Assembly: GCF_002979865.1 (NCBI RefSeq)
Contig: NZ_PCPZ01000001.1
Location: 806,001-870,000 of the forward strand
Origin: Arthrobacter sp. MYb214
GTDB lineage: Bacteria; Actinomycetota; Actinomycetes; Actinomycetales; Micrococcaceae
Direction: 5' to 3'
DNA: 64,000 nucleotides
The position numbers and the translations under genes are program-made. The notes beneath the pieces are model-generated. The model worked only from the letters and a program-made list of their open reading frames with translations. It was not told the origin of the DNA and searched no databases. Positions 8,954 to 18,315 of the stretch are shown here, in pieces (position 1 is the stretch's first letter; each line of letters begins with the position of its first letter).

Positions 8954-8992
8954 GCATTCTGGTGGCCCTTTGTGACAGGGCCACCCGAATGC
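8954..8992 (-). terminator. Hairpin at the end of the riboflavin operon
   Basis: GCATTC and GGTGGCCCT pair with AGGGCCACC and GAATGC, with one mismatch. The stem begins at the last base of the ribH stop codon. There is no long U tract, so termination is likely but not certain. Confidence 0.55.
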
Positions 8993-9483
8993 TATGGCAG
9001 TGCGGCTACCGTCATGACGGCAGCCGAGTAGGCTTCATAGCCTTTGTCCTCGCTGGAGTTTTCCAAGCCAGCGCGGTCAAGGGCCTGCTCTTCGTTATCG
9101 CAGGTGAGCACGCCAAAACCGATTGGTGTTTTGGTGTCCACGCTCACATTGGTTAAGCCATTGGTCGCGGCCAAGCAGACGTAGTCAAAGTGCGGGGTAC
9201 CGCCACGGATGACCACGCCCAGCGCGATGACCGCATCGTAGTCGCCGGCAAGAGTGGAGGCAGCGACCGGCAATTCGAAGGTGCCCGGTACGCGGATCAG
9301 GGTGGTGCTCGATTCCAGACCGGCATCCTTGGCGGCGCGCTCGGCGCCGTCAATCAGTCCGTTCATGATCACCTCGTGCCAGCTCGCGGCCACGATGGCC
9401 ACCTTGAGCTGTGAGAACTTCTCCTGAACGGCCAGGGCCTTCAGCTGTTCGCTGACATCGGCAGGTGCGCCATGCTTGCTCAT
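8992..9483 (-). CDS. ribH: 6,7-dimethyl-8-ribityllumazine synthase
   Basis: RibH condenses the aminouracil product with dihydroxybutanone phosphate to form lumazine, the riboflavin precursor. It is 163 residues. Family signatures are [11 protein letters not shown] (aromatic ligand contact), VPGTFELP, and [10 protein letters not shown] with the catalytic His. It is the last gene of the ribM-ribD-ribE-ribBA-ribH operon. A strong GAAGGAG ribosome site precedes the ATG. Confidence 0.96.
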   Translation of the reverse strand: MSKHGAPADVSEQLKALAVQEKFSQLKVAIVAASWHEVIMNGLIDGAERAAKDAGLESSTTLIRVPGTFELPVAASTLAGDYDAVIALGVVIRGGTPHFDYVCLAATNGLTNVSVDTKTPIGFGVLTCDNEEQALDRAGLENSSEDKGYEAYSAAVMTVAALP

Positions 9484-9519
9484 CTTGATGCTCCTTCTAT
9501 TCTTCTGGATTCGTGGGGT

Positions 9520-10767
9520 TCAGGCGCCGTGGTAGGCGTCGGCCTGCTGGTCATCGTCGGCGTCGGGCAGATCCAGGTGGTGGCCGAAGCGCGTCTGCTT
9601 GGTGCGCAGGTAGGCCGAGTTCTGCTCACGCGGTGCAATCTGCAGGCCGATCAGCTCTGCTACCTTGATTCCCGCGTCATTCAGCTGTTCCTGCTTGTCC
9701 GGGTTGTTGCTCAGCAATCGGATTTCGTCCATGCCCATGGCCTTGAGGATGGCAGCGACGGCGAAGTACTCGCGTGCGTCGGCAGGGAAGCCCAGATGCA
9801 GGTTGGCGTCCAGGGTATCCATGCCGCCTTCCTGCAGGGCGTAGGCGCGCAGCTTGTTGGCCAGGCCGATGCCGCGGCCTTCGTGCCCGCGGATGTAGAT
9901 GACGTGACCGCCTTCGCGGGCGATGGTTTCCATCGAAGCATGCAGCTGTTCGCCGCAGTCGCACCGGTAGGAACCGAAAATGTCCCCGGTGAGGCACTCC
10001 GAATGGATGCGCACCAGGTTGCCGGGCTTAGCGCCGTCGGGGCCGGCGTGGCTGAGCACGACGTGCTCGTGGCCTTCTGCGGTAGCAGCGCGGGCGGTGA
10101 AGTCCCCGAAGGCGGTGGGCAGCTTGATCGGATCGGTCAGCTCGATCTCGTCGTTGACACGGCGCCAGCGGGCCAGGTCGTCGATGGAGATCAGCGGCAA
10201 GTTGTGTTCAGCTGCGAAGACGCGCAGGTCATCCAGGCGCATCATTTCACCGTCGTCCTTGGTGATTTCGCCGATCACCCCAACCGGTTCCAAGCCGGCG
10301 GCTTGGCACAGGTCGACCGCCGCTTCGGTGTGCCCGCGACGTTCCAGCACTCCCCCGGCCGCAGCTCGCAGCGGGAAGATATGGCCCGGGCGGGAGAGCT
10401 GGGCCGGTTCGGTGGCCGGGTCGGCCAGCAGTCGGCTGGTCAGCGCACGATCGGCAGCGGAAATACCGGTGGTGATCCCTTCGGCGGCGTCGCAGGTGAC
10501 GGTGAAGGCAGTGCCCTTGGCATCCTGGTTGATGCCGACCATCGGGGCCAGGCGCAGCGCGTCGGCCCGCTTGGCGCCCAAGGGCACGCAAATCACCCCT
10601 GAGGTGTAGCGGATGGTGAAGGCCATCAGCTCGGCCGTAGCGTGCTGGGCGGCGAAGATGATGTCGCCCTCGTTTTCCCGGTCCTCGTCGTCGACGACCA
10701 CTACGGCTCGGCCGGCGGCCAGGGCTGCCAGCGCGGTAGGGATGGAATCCAAAGTCGAGGTGCCCAT
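9520..10767 (-). CDS. ribBA: Bifunctional DHBP synthase / GTP cyclohydrolase II
   Basis: A fusion enzyme supplying both riboflavin precursors. The N-terminal half (about residues 1-205) is 3,4-dihydroxy-2-butanone 4-phosphate synthase with the metal motif DDEDRENEGDI. The C-terminal half is GTP cyclohydrolase II with the zinc site SECLTGDIFGSYRCDCG and the substrate loop GHEGRGIGL. It is 415 residues. The ATG overlaps the last base of the ribE stop codon (TAATG), indicating translational coupling. Confidence 0.96.
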   Translation of the reverse strand: MGTSTLDSIPTALAALAAGRAVVVVDDEDRENEGDIIFAAQHATAELMAFTIRYTSGVICVPLGAKRADALRLAPMVGINQDAKGTAFTVTCDAAEGITTGISAADRALTSRLLADPATEPAQLSRPGHIFPLRAAAGGVLERRGHTEAAVDLCQAAGLEPVGVIGEITKDDGEMMRLDDLRVFAAEHNLPLISIDDLARWRRVNDEIELTDPIKLPTAFGDFTARAATAEGHEHVVLSHAGPDGAKPGNLVRIHSECLTGDIFGSYRCDCGEQLHASMETIAREGGHVIYIRGHEGRGIGLANKLRAYALQEGGMDTLDANLHLGFPADAREYFAVAAILKAMGMDEIRLLSNNPDKQEQLNDAGIKVAELIGLQIAPREQNSAYLRTKQTRFGHHLDLPDADDDQQADAYHGA

Positions 10768-11390
10768 TACTGCTGGCCTCCGAATTCATTCAGGCGTGCC
10801 ACGTACTTGGCGAGCACGTCGACCTCGATATTGATCTTCTCGCCCACTTGGCGGGTGCCCATGGTGGTCTCGGCGAGGGTGATCGGGATGATGCCGACCT
10901 CGACCCAGTGCCCACCGGAATTCGTTGCCGGGGAGACTGCGGTAATGGTCAGCGAGATGCCGTCCAGCGCAATGGAACCCTTTTCCGCGGTCAGCGGCGC
11001 GTAAGCAGCGTCGATTCCAATGCGGAAGGTGGTCCACTGGCCGTGGTCTTCGCGGGCCAGCACCTCGCCGACGGAGTCTACGTGGCCCTGCACCACATGC
11101 CCATCGAGCCGGCCTCCGGCGGGGGTGCAGCGTTCGAGGTTGACCTGGTCGCCGGTTTTCAAGGCGCCGATGGTGGTGCGGCGCAGGGTTTCGCCCATGA
11201 CGTCGACGCTGAGCGTGTCGCCTTCCAGCTCGGTGGCGGTCAGGCAGACCCCGTTGACGGCAAGAGAACCGCCAAGGCCCAGGTTTTCGGTGTGGCCCGG
11301 GGCACGCAGGGTCAGTACTGCCAGATCCTTGCCGCTGAAGGTCTCGATGCCTTCTATGACTCCCTGGCCGGTGACAATTCCGGTGAACAT
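10767..11390 (-). CDS. ribE: Riboflavin synthase, alpha chain
   Basis: Dismutates two lumazine molecules to riboflavin and the aminouracil substrate of RibH. It is 207 residues made of two similar barrels: MFTGIVTGQGVIE opens the first with GSLAVNGVCLT, and GHVVQGHVDSVGEV opens the second with GSIALDGISLTI. The gene follows ribD by 34 nt in the riboflavin operon and overlaps ribBA by one base. A minority nomenclature calls this gene ribC. Confidence 0.95.
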   Translation of the reverse strand: MFTGIVTGQGVIEGIETFSGKDLAVLTLRAPGHTENLGLGGSLAVNGVCLTATELEGDTLSVDVMGETLRRTTIGALKTGDQVNLERCTPAGGRLDGHVVQGHVDSVGEVLAREDHGQWTTFRIGIDAAYAPLTAEKGSIALDGISLTITAVSPATNSGGHWVEVGIIPITLAETTMGTRQVGEKINIEVDVLAKYVARLNEFGGQQ

Positions 11391-11424
11391 GATTACTCCT
11401 TGAAAAGTTTGGGGTTGCTGGCGC

Positions 11425-12465
11425 TTAGGCGCGGGGCAACGGTTCTAGATGCAGGGCAATATCATCGCCCAGCCGGGTCAACGATTCGTTGCTGGCCGAA
11501 TCCAGCCGGAAACGCTGCGCGTCACTGAGTGTGGTGGTGCTTGGCATGTTGACCGATGAGCTGCCTGCGCCGATCAGCACTGGTGCTTGGTAGCAGTAGA
11601 TTTCGTCGGCCAGATCTGCTGCGATGAAGGCCGAGGCGACCGTGGCGCCACCTTCAATCAGCAGGTGGGCCAGGCCCAACTCGTTAGCCCGGGCGATGGC
11701 CTCTTGCACGTCGTGGCTGCGGATCTGCGACCAATCGCTTCCCTGGGCGAGTGCCAGATCTGCTGGCAAATCGCGTTCGCCCATGACCAGGCGGAAGGGC
11801 TGGCGTTCATGCAGCTGCCCCTCGGGAGTGCGGGCGGTCAGCCGCGGATTGTCGATGATCGCCGTGTTCGTGCCGACCAGGATGCCATCCACGCGGGAGC
11901 GCAGGGTGTGCGCGTGGTTGCGCGAGGCCTCGGAGGTGATCCATTGGCTCGTGCCATCCGGTGCGTTGATCCGGCCGTCGAGCGACTGGGCAATTTTTAC
12001 CGTGATGAACGGTCGGACTTCGGCCTTGGCGATGAACCAGCGGTGGTTCAGCTGCTTCGCCGCGGAGAAATCCTCCAGCTGGGTGGCTTGGGTTCCGTGG
12101 CTGCGCAGGTAGTCGGCACCTCCGCTGGCGGCGGTGTTATCCGAGACTGCGTAGTACACCTGCCCGATGCCGGCTTCCACGATGGCTCGGGCACAGGGAC
12201 CTGTGCGACCGGTGTGGTTGCACGGTTCGAGGGTCACTACCATCGTTAGTTCGCGGGCCTTGGCAGGAGGCATCTTGCCCAGGCGCCGCAGTGCGTCGAC
12301 CTCGGCGTGCGGATGCCCCGCCCCGATATGAAAACCGGTGGCGATGATATTTCCCTCGGCATCCAGGACGCAGGCGCCGACCAGCGGGTTGGCCCCGCGG
12401 TGGCCGCGTCCGGCGGTTTCCAGCGCGGTGCGCAATGCGGCGTCGAGCTGCTGGGTCGTAATCAT
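11425..12465 (-). CDS. ribD: Bifunctional pyrimidine deaminase / reductase
   Basis: RibD performs the second and third riboflavin steps. The N-terminal cytidine-deaminase-like domain has the zinc site HPHAEVDAL and EPCNHTGRTGPC. The C-terminal reductase domain (about residues 150-346) contains DGRINAPDGTSQWITS and LIEGGATVASAF. It is 346 residues, normal. It starts 15 nt after the transporter gene, with AAGGGGAGC as ribosome site. Confidence 0.95.
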   Translation of the reverse strand: MITTQQLDAALRTALETAGRGHRGANPLVGACVLDAEGNIIATGFHIGAGHPHAEVDALRRLGKMPPAKARELTMVVTLEPCNHTGRTGPCARAIVEAGIGQVYYAVSDNTAASGGADYLRSHGTQATQLEDFSAAKQLNHRWFIAKAEVRPFITVKIAQSLDGRINAPDGTSQWITSEASRNHAHTLRSRVDGILVGTNTAIIDNPRLTARTPEGQLHERQPFRLVMGERDLPADLALAQGSDWSQIRSHDVQEAIARANELGLAHLLIEGGATVASAFIAADLADEIYCYQAPVLIGAGSSSVNMPSTTTLSDAQRFRLDSASNESLTRLGDDIALHLEPLPRA

Positions 12466-12480
12466 GGTGCTGCTCCCCTT

Positions 12481-13185
12481 TCAGCGTTGGCGCGAGATGG
12501 TTGGATCGAGCATTTCGGTTTCAATCTGGGGTTTCGCGTCGCGCTTGGACTTGGCCCAGACGAAGAAGCCGACCAGGGTGAATGCCCCGTAGAACAGGTA
12601 CATGAACGCGCTGGCGTAGTAGCCGGCGGAGAACAGCAGCGGCACGCCTACGGCGTCGACGGCGACCCAGATCAGCCAGAATTCGACCCAGCCCTTGGCC
12701 ATGCCGTACGTGGCGAGCATCGAGCCAACGAAGGTCCACGCATCAGCCCAGACAGGTTCATAGGAGCCGAGGAGGCGGAAGATCGGTGTCACTGCGAGGG
12801 TACCGAGGATCAGCACGGCGATCAGGCCCAGGCGAGCCTTGTTGGAAGCCCATTCAGGGGTGACGGCGCTACCGGTGCCGTTCTTGGCCTGCTTCCAGCG
12901 GTACCAGCCGAAGACCGAGACGGCGATGAACATGATCTGCCGGCCGGCTTGGCCCCAGAGGTTGGCAGTGTATCCGGTATCGAAAATGCTGCCCAGGAAC
13001 ACCGTCAGCAGCAACAGGTTGCCGACGATTCCGATAGGCCAGGCCCAGACTTTGCGGCGCATGCCGCCCACGGCGCTGGCCAGGCCGAAGATATTGCCTA
13101 CGACTTCGCGCACCAAAAGTGCCGACGAGCCGATCGCAATTTGTGAGTTGAAAGCTTCAATGAGCCACCGCAGGAAATCCATCAT
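12481..13185 (-). CDS. ribM: PnuC-family transporter, probably riboflavin uptake (RibM)
   Basis: A 234-residue membrane protein with about seven hydrophobic segments and the PnuC-family stretch NIFGLASAVGGMRRKVWAWPIGIVGN near the N terminus. Most PnuC proteins carry nicotinamide riboside. The relatives called RibM/PnuX, known from Corynebacterium and Streptomyces, carry riboflavin and are controlled by FMN. Here the gene is first behind an FMN riboswitch and is followed by four riboflavin genes, so riboflavin is the likely substrate. The first two codons are both ATG; the second is better spaced from AAGGGTGG. The precise substrate is inferred from context. Confidence 0.85.
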   Translation of the reverse strand: MMDFLRWLIEAFNSQIAIGSSALLVREVVGNIFGLASAVGGMRRKVWAWPIGIVGNLLLLTVFLGSIFDTGYTANLWGQAGRQIMFIAVSVFGWYRWKQAKNGTGSAVTPEWASNKARLGLIAVLILGTLAVTPIFRLLGSYEPVWADAWTFVGSMLATYGMAKGWVEFWLIWVAVDAVGVPLLFSAGYYASAFMYLFYGAFTLVGFFVWAKSKRDAKPQIETEMLDPTISRQR

Positions 13186-13299
13186 TCCACCCTTCTCGAA
13201 GCGGCGGCTCCGGGGGTGTGCATTTGATGGGCCTGTGGCTCTGCTTTAAGAGATAGACCCGGTGCGGGCTATCGGCAGTACCAGTAGGCATATCAAATT

Positions 13300-13433
13300 C
13301 GTGCTTCTCCCATCCAGACTTTAACTGTCGGTACCGGAATTTCACCAGTTCAACCGTTCCCTCAGCTTGTGGCTTTGGTTGCGGGTCGCGGACTATCACC
13401 GCCGGTTCGGACTTTCACCGACCCCGGAGCACG
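13300..13433 (-). promoter_or_regulatory. FMN riboswitch (RFN element)
   Basis: Read on the minus strand, the segment begins CGTGCTCCGGGGTCGGTG and contains the conserved GGCGGTGATAGTCCGCGAC and GGTGAAATTCCGGTACCGAC blocks. It ends with ACAGTTAAAGTCTGGATG and GGGAGAAGCACG. The first six bases (CGTGCT) pair with the last six (AGCACG) as the P1 helix. This is the RFN aptamer that binds FMN and turns off riboflavin genes. The 114 nt between the aptamer and ribM contain no evident U-rich terminator, so control may act by hiding the ribosome site; that part is inference. Confidence 0.96.
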
Positions 13434-13476
13434 TATTCGTGTTTACTGGGTTTATTCTGACACACTTTGTGCGCCG

Positions 13477-14139
13477 CTAGTGACCGCCCAGCGCAAGATT
13501 GCGTAATACATCGATTTCCACCGATGGCTCCTGGGCCGAGTACACCGCGGAACCGGCGACGAAGACATCCGCACCGGCTTCGGCGGCGCGCAGGATCGTG
13601 TCGCGTGAAATGCCGCCGTCAACCTGCAGCGCAATCGGCTTGCCGCTGCCGTCAATGGCAGCCCGGGCACGCTTGATCTTGGGAAGGACGAGATCCAGGA
13701 ACTTCTGGCCGCCGAAACCTGGTTCCACGGTCATCAGCAGAACCATGTCCAGCTCGCCGAGCATGTCCAGGTAGGGTTCGATCGGCGTGGCCGGGCGCAA
13801 GGCCATGGCGGCCCTGGACCCGGCGGAACGCAATTCACGAGCCAAGCGGACAGGAGCTGCCGAAGCCTCGGCGTGGAAAGTTACCGAATCCACGCCGAGC
13901 TGCGCGTATTCCGGGGCCCAGCGATCCGCGTTCTCAATCATCAGGTGCACATCGATCGGCAGCTTGCTGACCTTGTGCAGCGCATCAACCACGGGCAAGC
14001 CCAAGGTCAGATTGGGAACGAAATGGTTGTCCATGACATCCACGTGGACCGCGTCGGCAGTGTGGATGCGGTCCAGCTCGCTAGCGAGGTTCGCAAAATC
14101 GGCGGACAGGATCGACGGGTTGATCCGCGCATTACGCAT
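13477..14139 (-). CDS. rpe: Ribulose-phosphate 3-epimerase
   Basis: Interconverts ribulose 5-phosphate and xylulose 5-phosphate in the pentose phosphate pathway. It is a 220-residue TIM barrel with the family motifs [29 protein letters not shown] (metal-binding His and catalytic Asp), [20 protein letters not shown] and QVDGGIS. A strong AAGGAG ribosome site precedes the ATG, and it follows rsmB by 28 nt. Its end lies 43 bp before the FMN riboswitch, so the riboflavin operon could receive read-through from this gene as well as use its own promoter. Confidence 0.96.
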   Translation of the reverse strand: MRNARINPSILSADFANLASELDRIHTADAVHVDVMDNHFVPNLTLGLPVVDALHKVSKLPIDVHLMIENADRWAPEYAQLGVDSVTFHAEASAAPVRLARELRSAGSRAAMALRPATPIEPYLDMLGELDMVLLMTVEPGFGGQKFLDLVLPKIKRARAAIDGSGKPIALQVDGGISRDTILRAAEAGADVFVAGSAVYSAQEPSVEIDVLRNLALGGH

Positions 14140-14167
14140 GGATGCTCCTTGGAATACTCGGGCTTGG

Positions 14168-15691
14168 CTAGGCTTTTTTGGTCAGGATTGCCATGAACAT
14201 GGCGTCGGTGCCGTGCACGTGCGGCCACAGCTGCACGGTGCTCCCATCGCCCAGTGCATGGCCTGCCGATGGCGCGTCCTGATACATCACCGAGGAAACC
14301 GCGGCGCTGGTATCCAGCAGTGCCGCGTTTTCGTGGTGCTTCAAGAAGTCTTCCACAACCAGGCGGGTTTCGGCCTGATGCGGCGAACAGGTGACGAAGC
14401 CGATGACGCCGCCGACGCGGACCGCGTTGAAGGCTGCAGCGAGCAGCTCGCCTTGCAACTTGGTCAGTTCCGGAATGTCGCGCGGGGCTTTGCGCCAACG
14501 CGATTCCGGGCGGCGGCGCAATGCGCCCAAGCCGGAGCAAGGGGCATCGACCATGATGCGATCGTAGTCCCCTGCATAGTCCAGACCGCCGAAGCTGCGT
14601 CCGTCGTCACCGGTGACCATCCAGTAGTCATGCGGCACCGCAGCCAACGAGTTCTCGACCAGGCGAGCGCGGTGCGGTGTTGGCTCGTTGGCAGTCAGGC
14701 GGGCGTCGCGCTGCACGGCGATCGCTGCGAGCAGCGCCGCCTTTCCGCCTGGACCTGCGCAAAGATCCAGCCAGTAGCGGTCCTCGCCAGCTTCGGGCAA
14801 TTCGATAGTAGCCAGGGCGCGGGCCATGACCTGGCTGCCGGCATCCTGGACACGCACGGTGCCTTCCTTGACCCCTGGCACACGCGAGACGTCGCCGTGC
14901 TTGTAGGTGGCCGAATCAGCCAGCAAGGTGCCCGGTTCCGCCCCGGATTCCAGGGCGCCGGACAGATCGCCCAGCCCTGGCAGGGACACCAGGTTCACCA
15001 GCGGCGCCAGGTTATCCGCTTCCAGCAGGGCTTCAAGTTCGCTGGCGTCGCGGCCATGGGAAATCAGCGCGCCGCGCAAGGCACGGACAATCCAGTCCGG
15101 GTGCGAGTGCTCGATGGCCAGCCGCTCGGACTCCGAAGCGGCAGCATTGGCCAGCAGTTCGGTCCATTCGTCGGCTTCCTTGGCCGAAACGCGCCGCAGT
15201 ACGGCGTTGATCAGGCCGGACGGACCGGCACCGATCTGCGCACGAGCCAGCGACACGGTTTCATCCAGGGCGGCATGCTTTGGCACACGCATGGCCAGCA
15301 GCTGGTGGGCGCCCAGGCGCAGGGCATCGAGGATGGCCGGATCCAGCTCGGCCAGCGGACGGTCAACCAGGGTGGTCAGGATCGCGTCGTAGAACCCCTG
15401 GCCGCGCAGTGCCCCGTAGGCCAGTTCAGTGGCGAAGCCCGCGTCGCGGCGGTCAAGCTGGTATTCGCGGATCATCTTCGGCAGCACCAGGTTGGCGTAG
15501 GCATCCGCGCCGGATACCTCACGCAGGGTCTTGAAAGCTACCAGGCGTGCCGGGTCGGCCGCGCGCTTTCGCTGGCCGGGTGCGGATGCCGAATACTTGC
15601 GCGGGCCGGCCTGGCCGCGGTTGCGGGTACGGCCCTGCTCATTGCGGCGATCATTGTCGCGGTATCCGCCGCGTGGTTCCTGTCCGCTCAT
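14168..15691 (-). CDS. rsmB: 16S rRNA (cytosine-967-C5)-methyltransferase
   Basis: RsmB (Sun/Fmu) methylates C967 of 16S rRNA. The 507-residue protein has a basic Arg/Gly-rich N-terminal tail (about residues 1-45), a NusB-like RNA-binding domain (about 46-190) and a SAM-dependent methyltransferase domain. That domain has [13 protein letters not shown] (SAM loop), [16 protein letters not shown] and the catalytic [10 protein letters not shown]. The Arg/Gly-rich tail is an extension common in actinobacterial members. The ATG overlaps the fmt stop by 4 nt. Confidence 0.94.
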   Translation of the reverse strand: MSGQEPRGGYRDNDRRNEQGRTRNRGQAGPRKYSASAPGQRKRAADPARLVAFKTLREVSGADAYANLVLPKMIREYQLDRRDAGFATELAYGALRGQGFYDAILTTLVDRPLAELDPAILDALRLGAHQLLAMRVPKHAALDETVSLARAQIGAGPSGLINAVLRRVSAKEADEWTELLANAAASESERLAIEHSHPDWIVRALRGALISHGRDASELEALLEADNLAPLVNLVSLPGLGDLSGALESGAEPGTLLADSATYKHGDVSRVPGVKEGTVRVQDAGSQVMARALATIELPEAGEDRYWLDLCAGPGGKAALLAAIAVQRDARLTANEPTPHRARLVENSLAAVPHDYWMVTGDDGRSFGGLDYAGDYDRIMVDAPCSGLGALRRRPESRWRKAPRDIPELTKLQGELLAAAFNAVRVGGVIGFVTCSPHQAETRLVVEDFLKHHENAALLDTSAAVSSVMYQDAPSAGHALGDGSTVQLWPHVHGTDAMFMAILTKKA

Positions 15692-16620
15692 GCGAAGCTC
15701 ACTTTCGTTCCCTGGGTGAGCACTCCACGTGCCCAGTCGCTGGCGTTCATCATTTTCTTGCCCGGAGGCTGGATTTCGGTGGGCTGCAGGGCCCAGGTGG
15801 CGGTGCCGATGTATACCTTCGGCTGCTTGCCTGGCTCGATGCGCACTTCGCCTGGAGCAAGGTCGGCGATCTCGCGGTGCTCACGCAGTGGACCGAATTT
15901 GAAGCGCTTGTCTTCGGCCTTGACCCAGGCGCCCGGGGACGGGGTGGTTCCGTGGGCGCGCCGACGGATTTCCGTGGCGGTCCGGGTGAAGTCCAGCTCC
16001 GCATCCACGTCGGTAATCTTCGGTGCGTAGGTGTGCGATCCGGACTGCGGAATGGCAATGGCCTGCCCGGAATCCAGAGCTTGCAAGGTCTGCACCAGCA
16101 GGTTCGAGCCGGACCGGCTGAGCCGTTCGAGCATGATGCCTGCGGTGTCCAGTTCACCAATTCTCTCGGTGAACTGTCCGAATACCGGACCTGTGTCCAG
16201 TCCGGTTTCCAGCTGGAAGGTGACTGCACCGGTGATGTCATCGCCGTTGATAATGGAATGCTGCACCGGAGCGGCACCCCGCCAGTGCGGCAGCAAGGAG
16301 AAGTGCAGGTTGATCCAGCCATAGGTTGGAACTGCCAATGCCGCCTCCGGCACTAGCCCTCCATAGGCGACGATGGCCGCGGCTTCAAGGTCCAAGGCCG
16401 CAAGTTCGGCGGTAGTTTCTTCGGTGATCTTGGCAGCCTTAATGATCGGCAGGCCAAGTTCTGCGGCGCGAGCGGCAACCGGCGATGGGGTCAGCACGCG
16501 TTTACGTCCCAACGGGGCATCGGGACGGGTGAGCACTGCGGCAATTTCAAAACCGGCCTCGTGCAGGTAATCCAGGGAAGTGACGGCGACCTGTGGTGTG
16601 CCGGCGAATAAAATACGCAT
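15688..16620 (-). CDS. fmt: Methionyl-tRNA formyltransferase
   Basis: Formylates initiator Met-tRNA with 10-formyltetrahydrofolate. It is 310 residues. MRILFAGTPQVAVTSLDYL opens the Rossmann-like domain, and the active-site segment is NLHFSLLPHWRGAAPVQ followed by TGAVTFQLETGLDTGPV. The C-terminal OB-like domain includes [11 protein letters not shown]. It is 3 nt downstream of def, the enzyme that later removes the formyl group, and overlaps rsmB by 4 nt, so def-fmt-rsmB is an operon. Confidence 0.96.
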   Translation of the reverse strand: MRILFAGTPQVAVTSLDYLHEAGFEIAAVLTRPDAPLGRKRVLTPSPVAARAAELGLPIIKAAKITEETTAELAALDLEAAAIVAYGGLVPEAALAVPTYGWINLHFSLLPHWRGAAPVQHSIINGDDITGAVTFQLETGLDTGPVFGQFTERIGELDTAGIMLERLSRSGSNLLVQTLQALDSGQAIAIPQSGSHTYAPKITDVDAELDFTRTATEIRRRAHGTTPSPGAWVKAEDKRFKFGPLREHREIADLAPGEVRIEPGKQPKVYIGTATWALQPTEIQPPGKKMMNASDWARGVLTQGTKVSFA

Positions 16621-16623
16621 GAG

Positions 16624-17187
16624 TTAGAACCCCAATCCTGCGCCAAAGCTGGAGCCCAGGGCTCCGGAACGTTTCTTTACGGTGGCGTTAGCGGTCTGCG
16701 AGTAGTTGTTGGCCCGCAAGGTGCGCCACGCCGCTTTCTTTTCTTCTGGTGCCAGCCGGTCCAGGAACAAGATGCCGTCCAGGTGATCGGTTTCGTGCTG
16801 GAAGCAGCGGGCGAGCATGTCGGCGCCTTCGAGTTCTACCGGGTTGCCGAACTTATCGAAGCCGGCGGCCCTGGCATAGCGCCGGCGCCGAACTGGTGCT
16901 GCAATGCCCGGGATGGACAGGCAGCCCTCCACCTGGTCTTCCTGGTAATCCTCGCTGAGCTCCAGCACCGGATTCACGATATGTCCGCGTTTTTCGCCAA
17001 TTTGGTAGGTGAAGACGCGCAGGGAAACACCGACCTGCGGTGCGGCAAGTCCTGCACCGGTGACGTTTTCCATCGTCTGGTCCATGTCTTCGACGAGCTT
17101 CTGGAGCTCCGGGCCAAAGTCGGTCACCTCCTGCGCTGGGGTGCGTAGAACGGGGTCTCCGATGATCCGAATTCCCAAAATCGCCAT
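16624..17187 (-). CDS. def: Peptide deformylase
   Basis: Removes the N-formyl group from nascent proteins. It is 187 residues with the three deformylase motifs in order: GAGLAAPQVG, EGCLSIPG (metal-binding Cys) and QHETDHLDGILF (HExxH metal site and catalytic Glu). The C-terminal tail is Gly/Ser-rich. It heads the def-fmt-rsmB-rpe row. Confidence 0.96.
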   Translation of the reverse strand: MAILGIRIIGDPVLRTPAQEVTDFGPELQKLVEDMDQTMENVTGAGLAAPQVGVSLRVFTYQIGEKRGHIVNPVLELSEDYQEDQVEGCLSIPGIAAPVRRRRYARAAGFDKFGNPVELEGADMLARCFQHETDHLDGILFLDRLAPEEKKAAWRTLRANNYSQTANATVKKRSGALGSSFGAGLGF

Positions 17188-17280
17188 AATCCGCTGATAC
17201 CTTCCCTGCCGTGGACATTGGTATTAGGTTTCGCAATGCCGAAAGCTAACCGTTCCAGTCTACGCGGTGGGCGTGCGACT

Positions 17281-18123
17281 TTATTGAGCTGGCGGCGTGA
17301 TTTCGGCCAGTGAGGCACGCGACTGCGCGATCCTGAATGAGGCTTCCCAATTCCGGCGCAAGGCATAGAACTTGGACCAGTAGTCGGGCAAAGCTGGAGG
17401 CGGGGCCATGAAGGTGCGCGCCCCGGTCTCGCCCAGGGCTACGGCGAGCAGCATGGCATCGGTCCCGTGCTCCCACTCTTCCCACGTGCCTTGTTCGGCA
17501 TCGACGACTTGCTCTTCGGCTTTGCATGCGGCCGCGAGCTGCATGATCACCTTGTCGTCAGGACGCTTGACGAAGCCGTCGCGGTCGGTGTTTTTGGTCT
17601 TGTAGTCAACGAGACAGGTTCGACCGCCGATCTTGGCGACCAGGTCGATGGTGCCGGCGTAGCCGACGCTGTGATTCCAAACCGTCACCTCGGCGGCAAG
17701 GGGCCGGACATCGTAGTCTTCCCACCATTGGTCGAAGTGGCGTGCGAAGCCCAGCTCCTTATTCGCTTCGAGCGCGGCTTGGGCTGAGCCTAGGTCATGT
17801 TCCAGATCCAGCGCTTGCAGGGCGCGCTGCTCCGCGTAGTTATGCACCCGGTCCCCGCGCATGGCCGCGGAATCCCGATAAGCTTCGGCCGCACCGGCTG
17901 CATCTCGCACGAGTGAGCGCAATTGGCGCGGGTCCCCCACCGCTTGCACCAGCCGATGATCATCGGAAAGCGACTTGGCCGCCATGTACCCGGCCCAGCC
18001 GGAGAGGTCGAGCTTGTCCATGCCAATGACTGTGGTGATGGATGGGACAATCGCTTCCCCGCCGACTTTTCGGCTGTACATGCGGCCCAGGTCTGTTTGA
18101 ATAGCCAGTTTTGGTGACGTCAT
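17281..18123 (-). CDS. PD-(D/E)XK nuclease-like protein
   Basis: A 280-residue protein with the hallmarks of the RecB/Cas4-like PD-(D/E)XK fold. A helix-borne HNYAEQRALQ is followed by AAEVTVWNHSVGYAGTIDLVAKI with the metal-binding Asp and then CLVDYKTKNTDRDG, where D-x-K supplies the last catalytic residues. A QLAAACKAEE helix follows, as in these folds. No four-Cys iron-sulfur cluster is visible. Related stand-alone proteins occur in actinobacterial chromosomes and phages, but the biological role here is unknown. Start choice is uncertain: an in-frame ATG at 18135 would add four residues, and neither start has a good ribosome site. It borders the tRNA cluster. Confidence 0.68.
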   Translation of the reverse strand: MTSPKLAIQTDLGRMYSRKVGGEAIVPSITTVIGMDKLDLSGWAGYMAAKSLSDDHRLVQAVGDPRQLRSLVRDAAGAAEAYRDSAAMRGDRVHNYAEQRALQALDLEHDLGSAQAALEANKELGFARHFDQWWEDYDVRPLAAEVTVWNHSVGYAGTIDLVAKIGGRTCLVDYKTKNTDRDGFVKRPDDKVIMQLAAACKAEEQVVDAEQGTWEEWEHGTDAMLLAVALGETGARTFMAPPPALPDYWSKFYALRRNWEASFRIAQSRASLAEITPPAQ

Positions 18124-18260
18124 GCACACGATCATGGCATGCGCTCGGCTTGCTTCGCTCCTAGTCGAGACGGAAAAATCAATTTTCCGCGTAGTTCCGC
18201 GGTTTTTAGGCCATGTGAACCAGATCTCAGCGTCTCGATTTGTGGGGATGCGAAAACTCG

Positions 18261-18266
18261 TATAGA
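18261..18266 (+). promoter_or_regulatory. Possible -10 box of the tRNA cluster
   Basis: TATAGA lies 49 bp upstream of the first tRNA-Gly. A weak TTGTGG is found 15 bp further upstream. This is the only good -10-like site in the 190 bp before the cluster. Confidence 0.3.
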
Positions 18267-18315
18267 GTTTTTACTCGTTGGAGCGAACGGAAACGTTCAC
18301 AAAACAACACATTTT

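Noticed and set aside
9472-10602. 376-codon plus-strand ORF opposite ribBA
   Set aside because: Antisense shadow; the opposite strand encodes an unmistakable RibBA.
13157-13399. 80-codon ORF over the FMN riboswitch
   Set aside because: It lies within the aptamer and leader; the conserved bases are explained by RNA structure.
13787-16030. Very long plus-strand ORF (747 codons) opposite rpe, rsmB and fmt
   Set aside because: It runs antisense through three well-supported genes; no domains and low plausibility.
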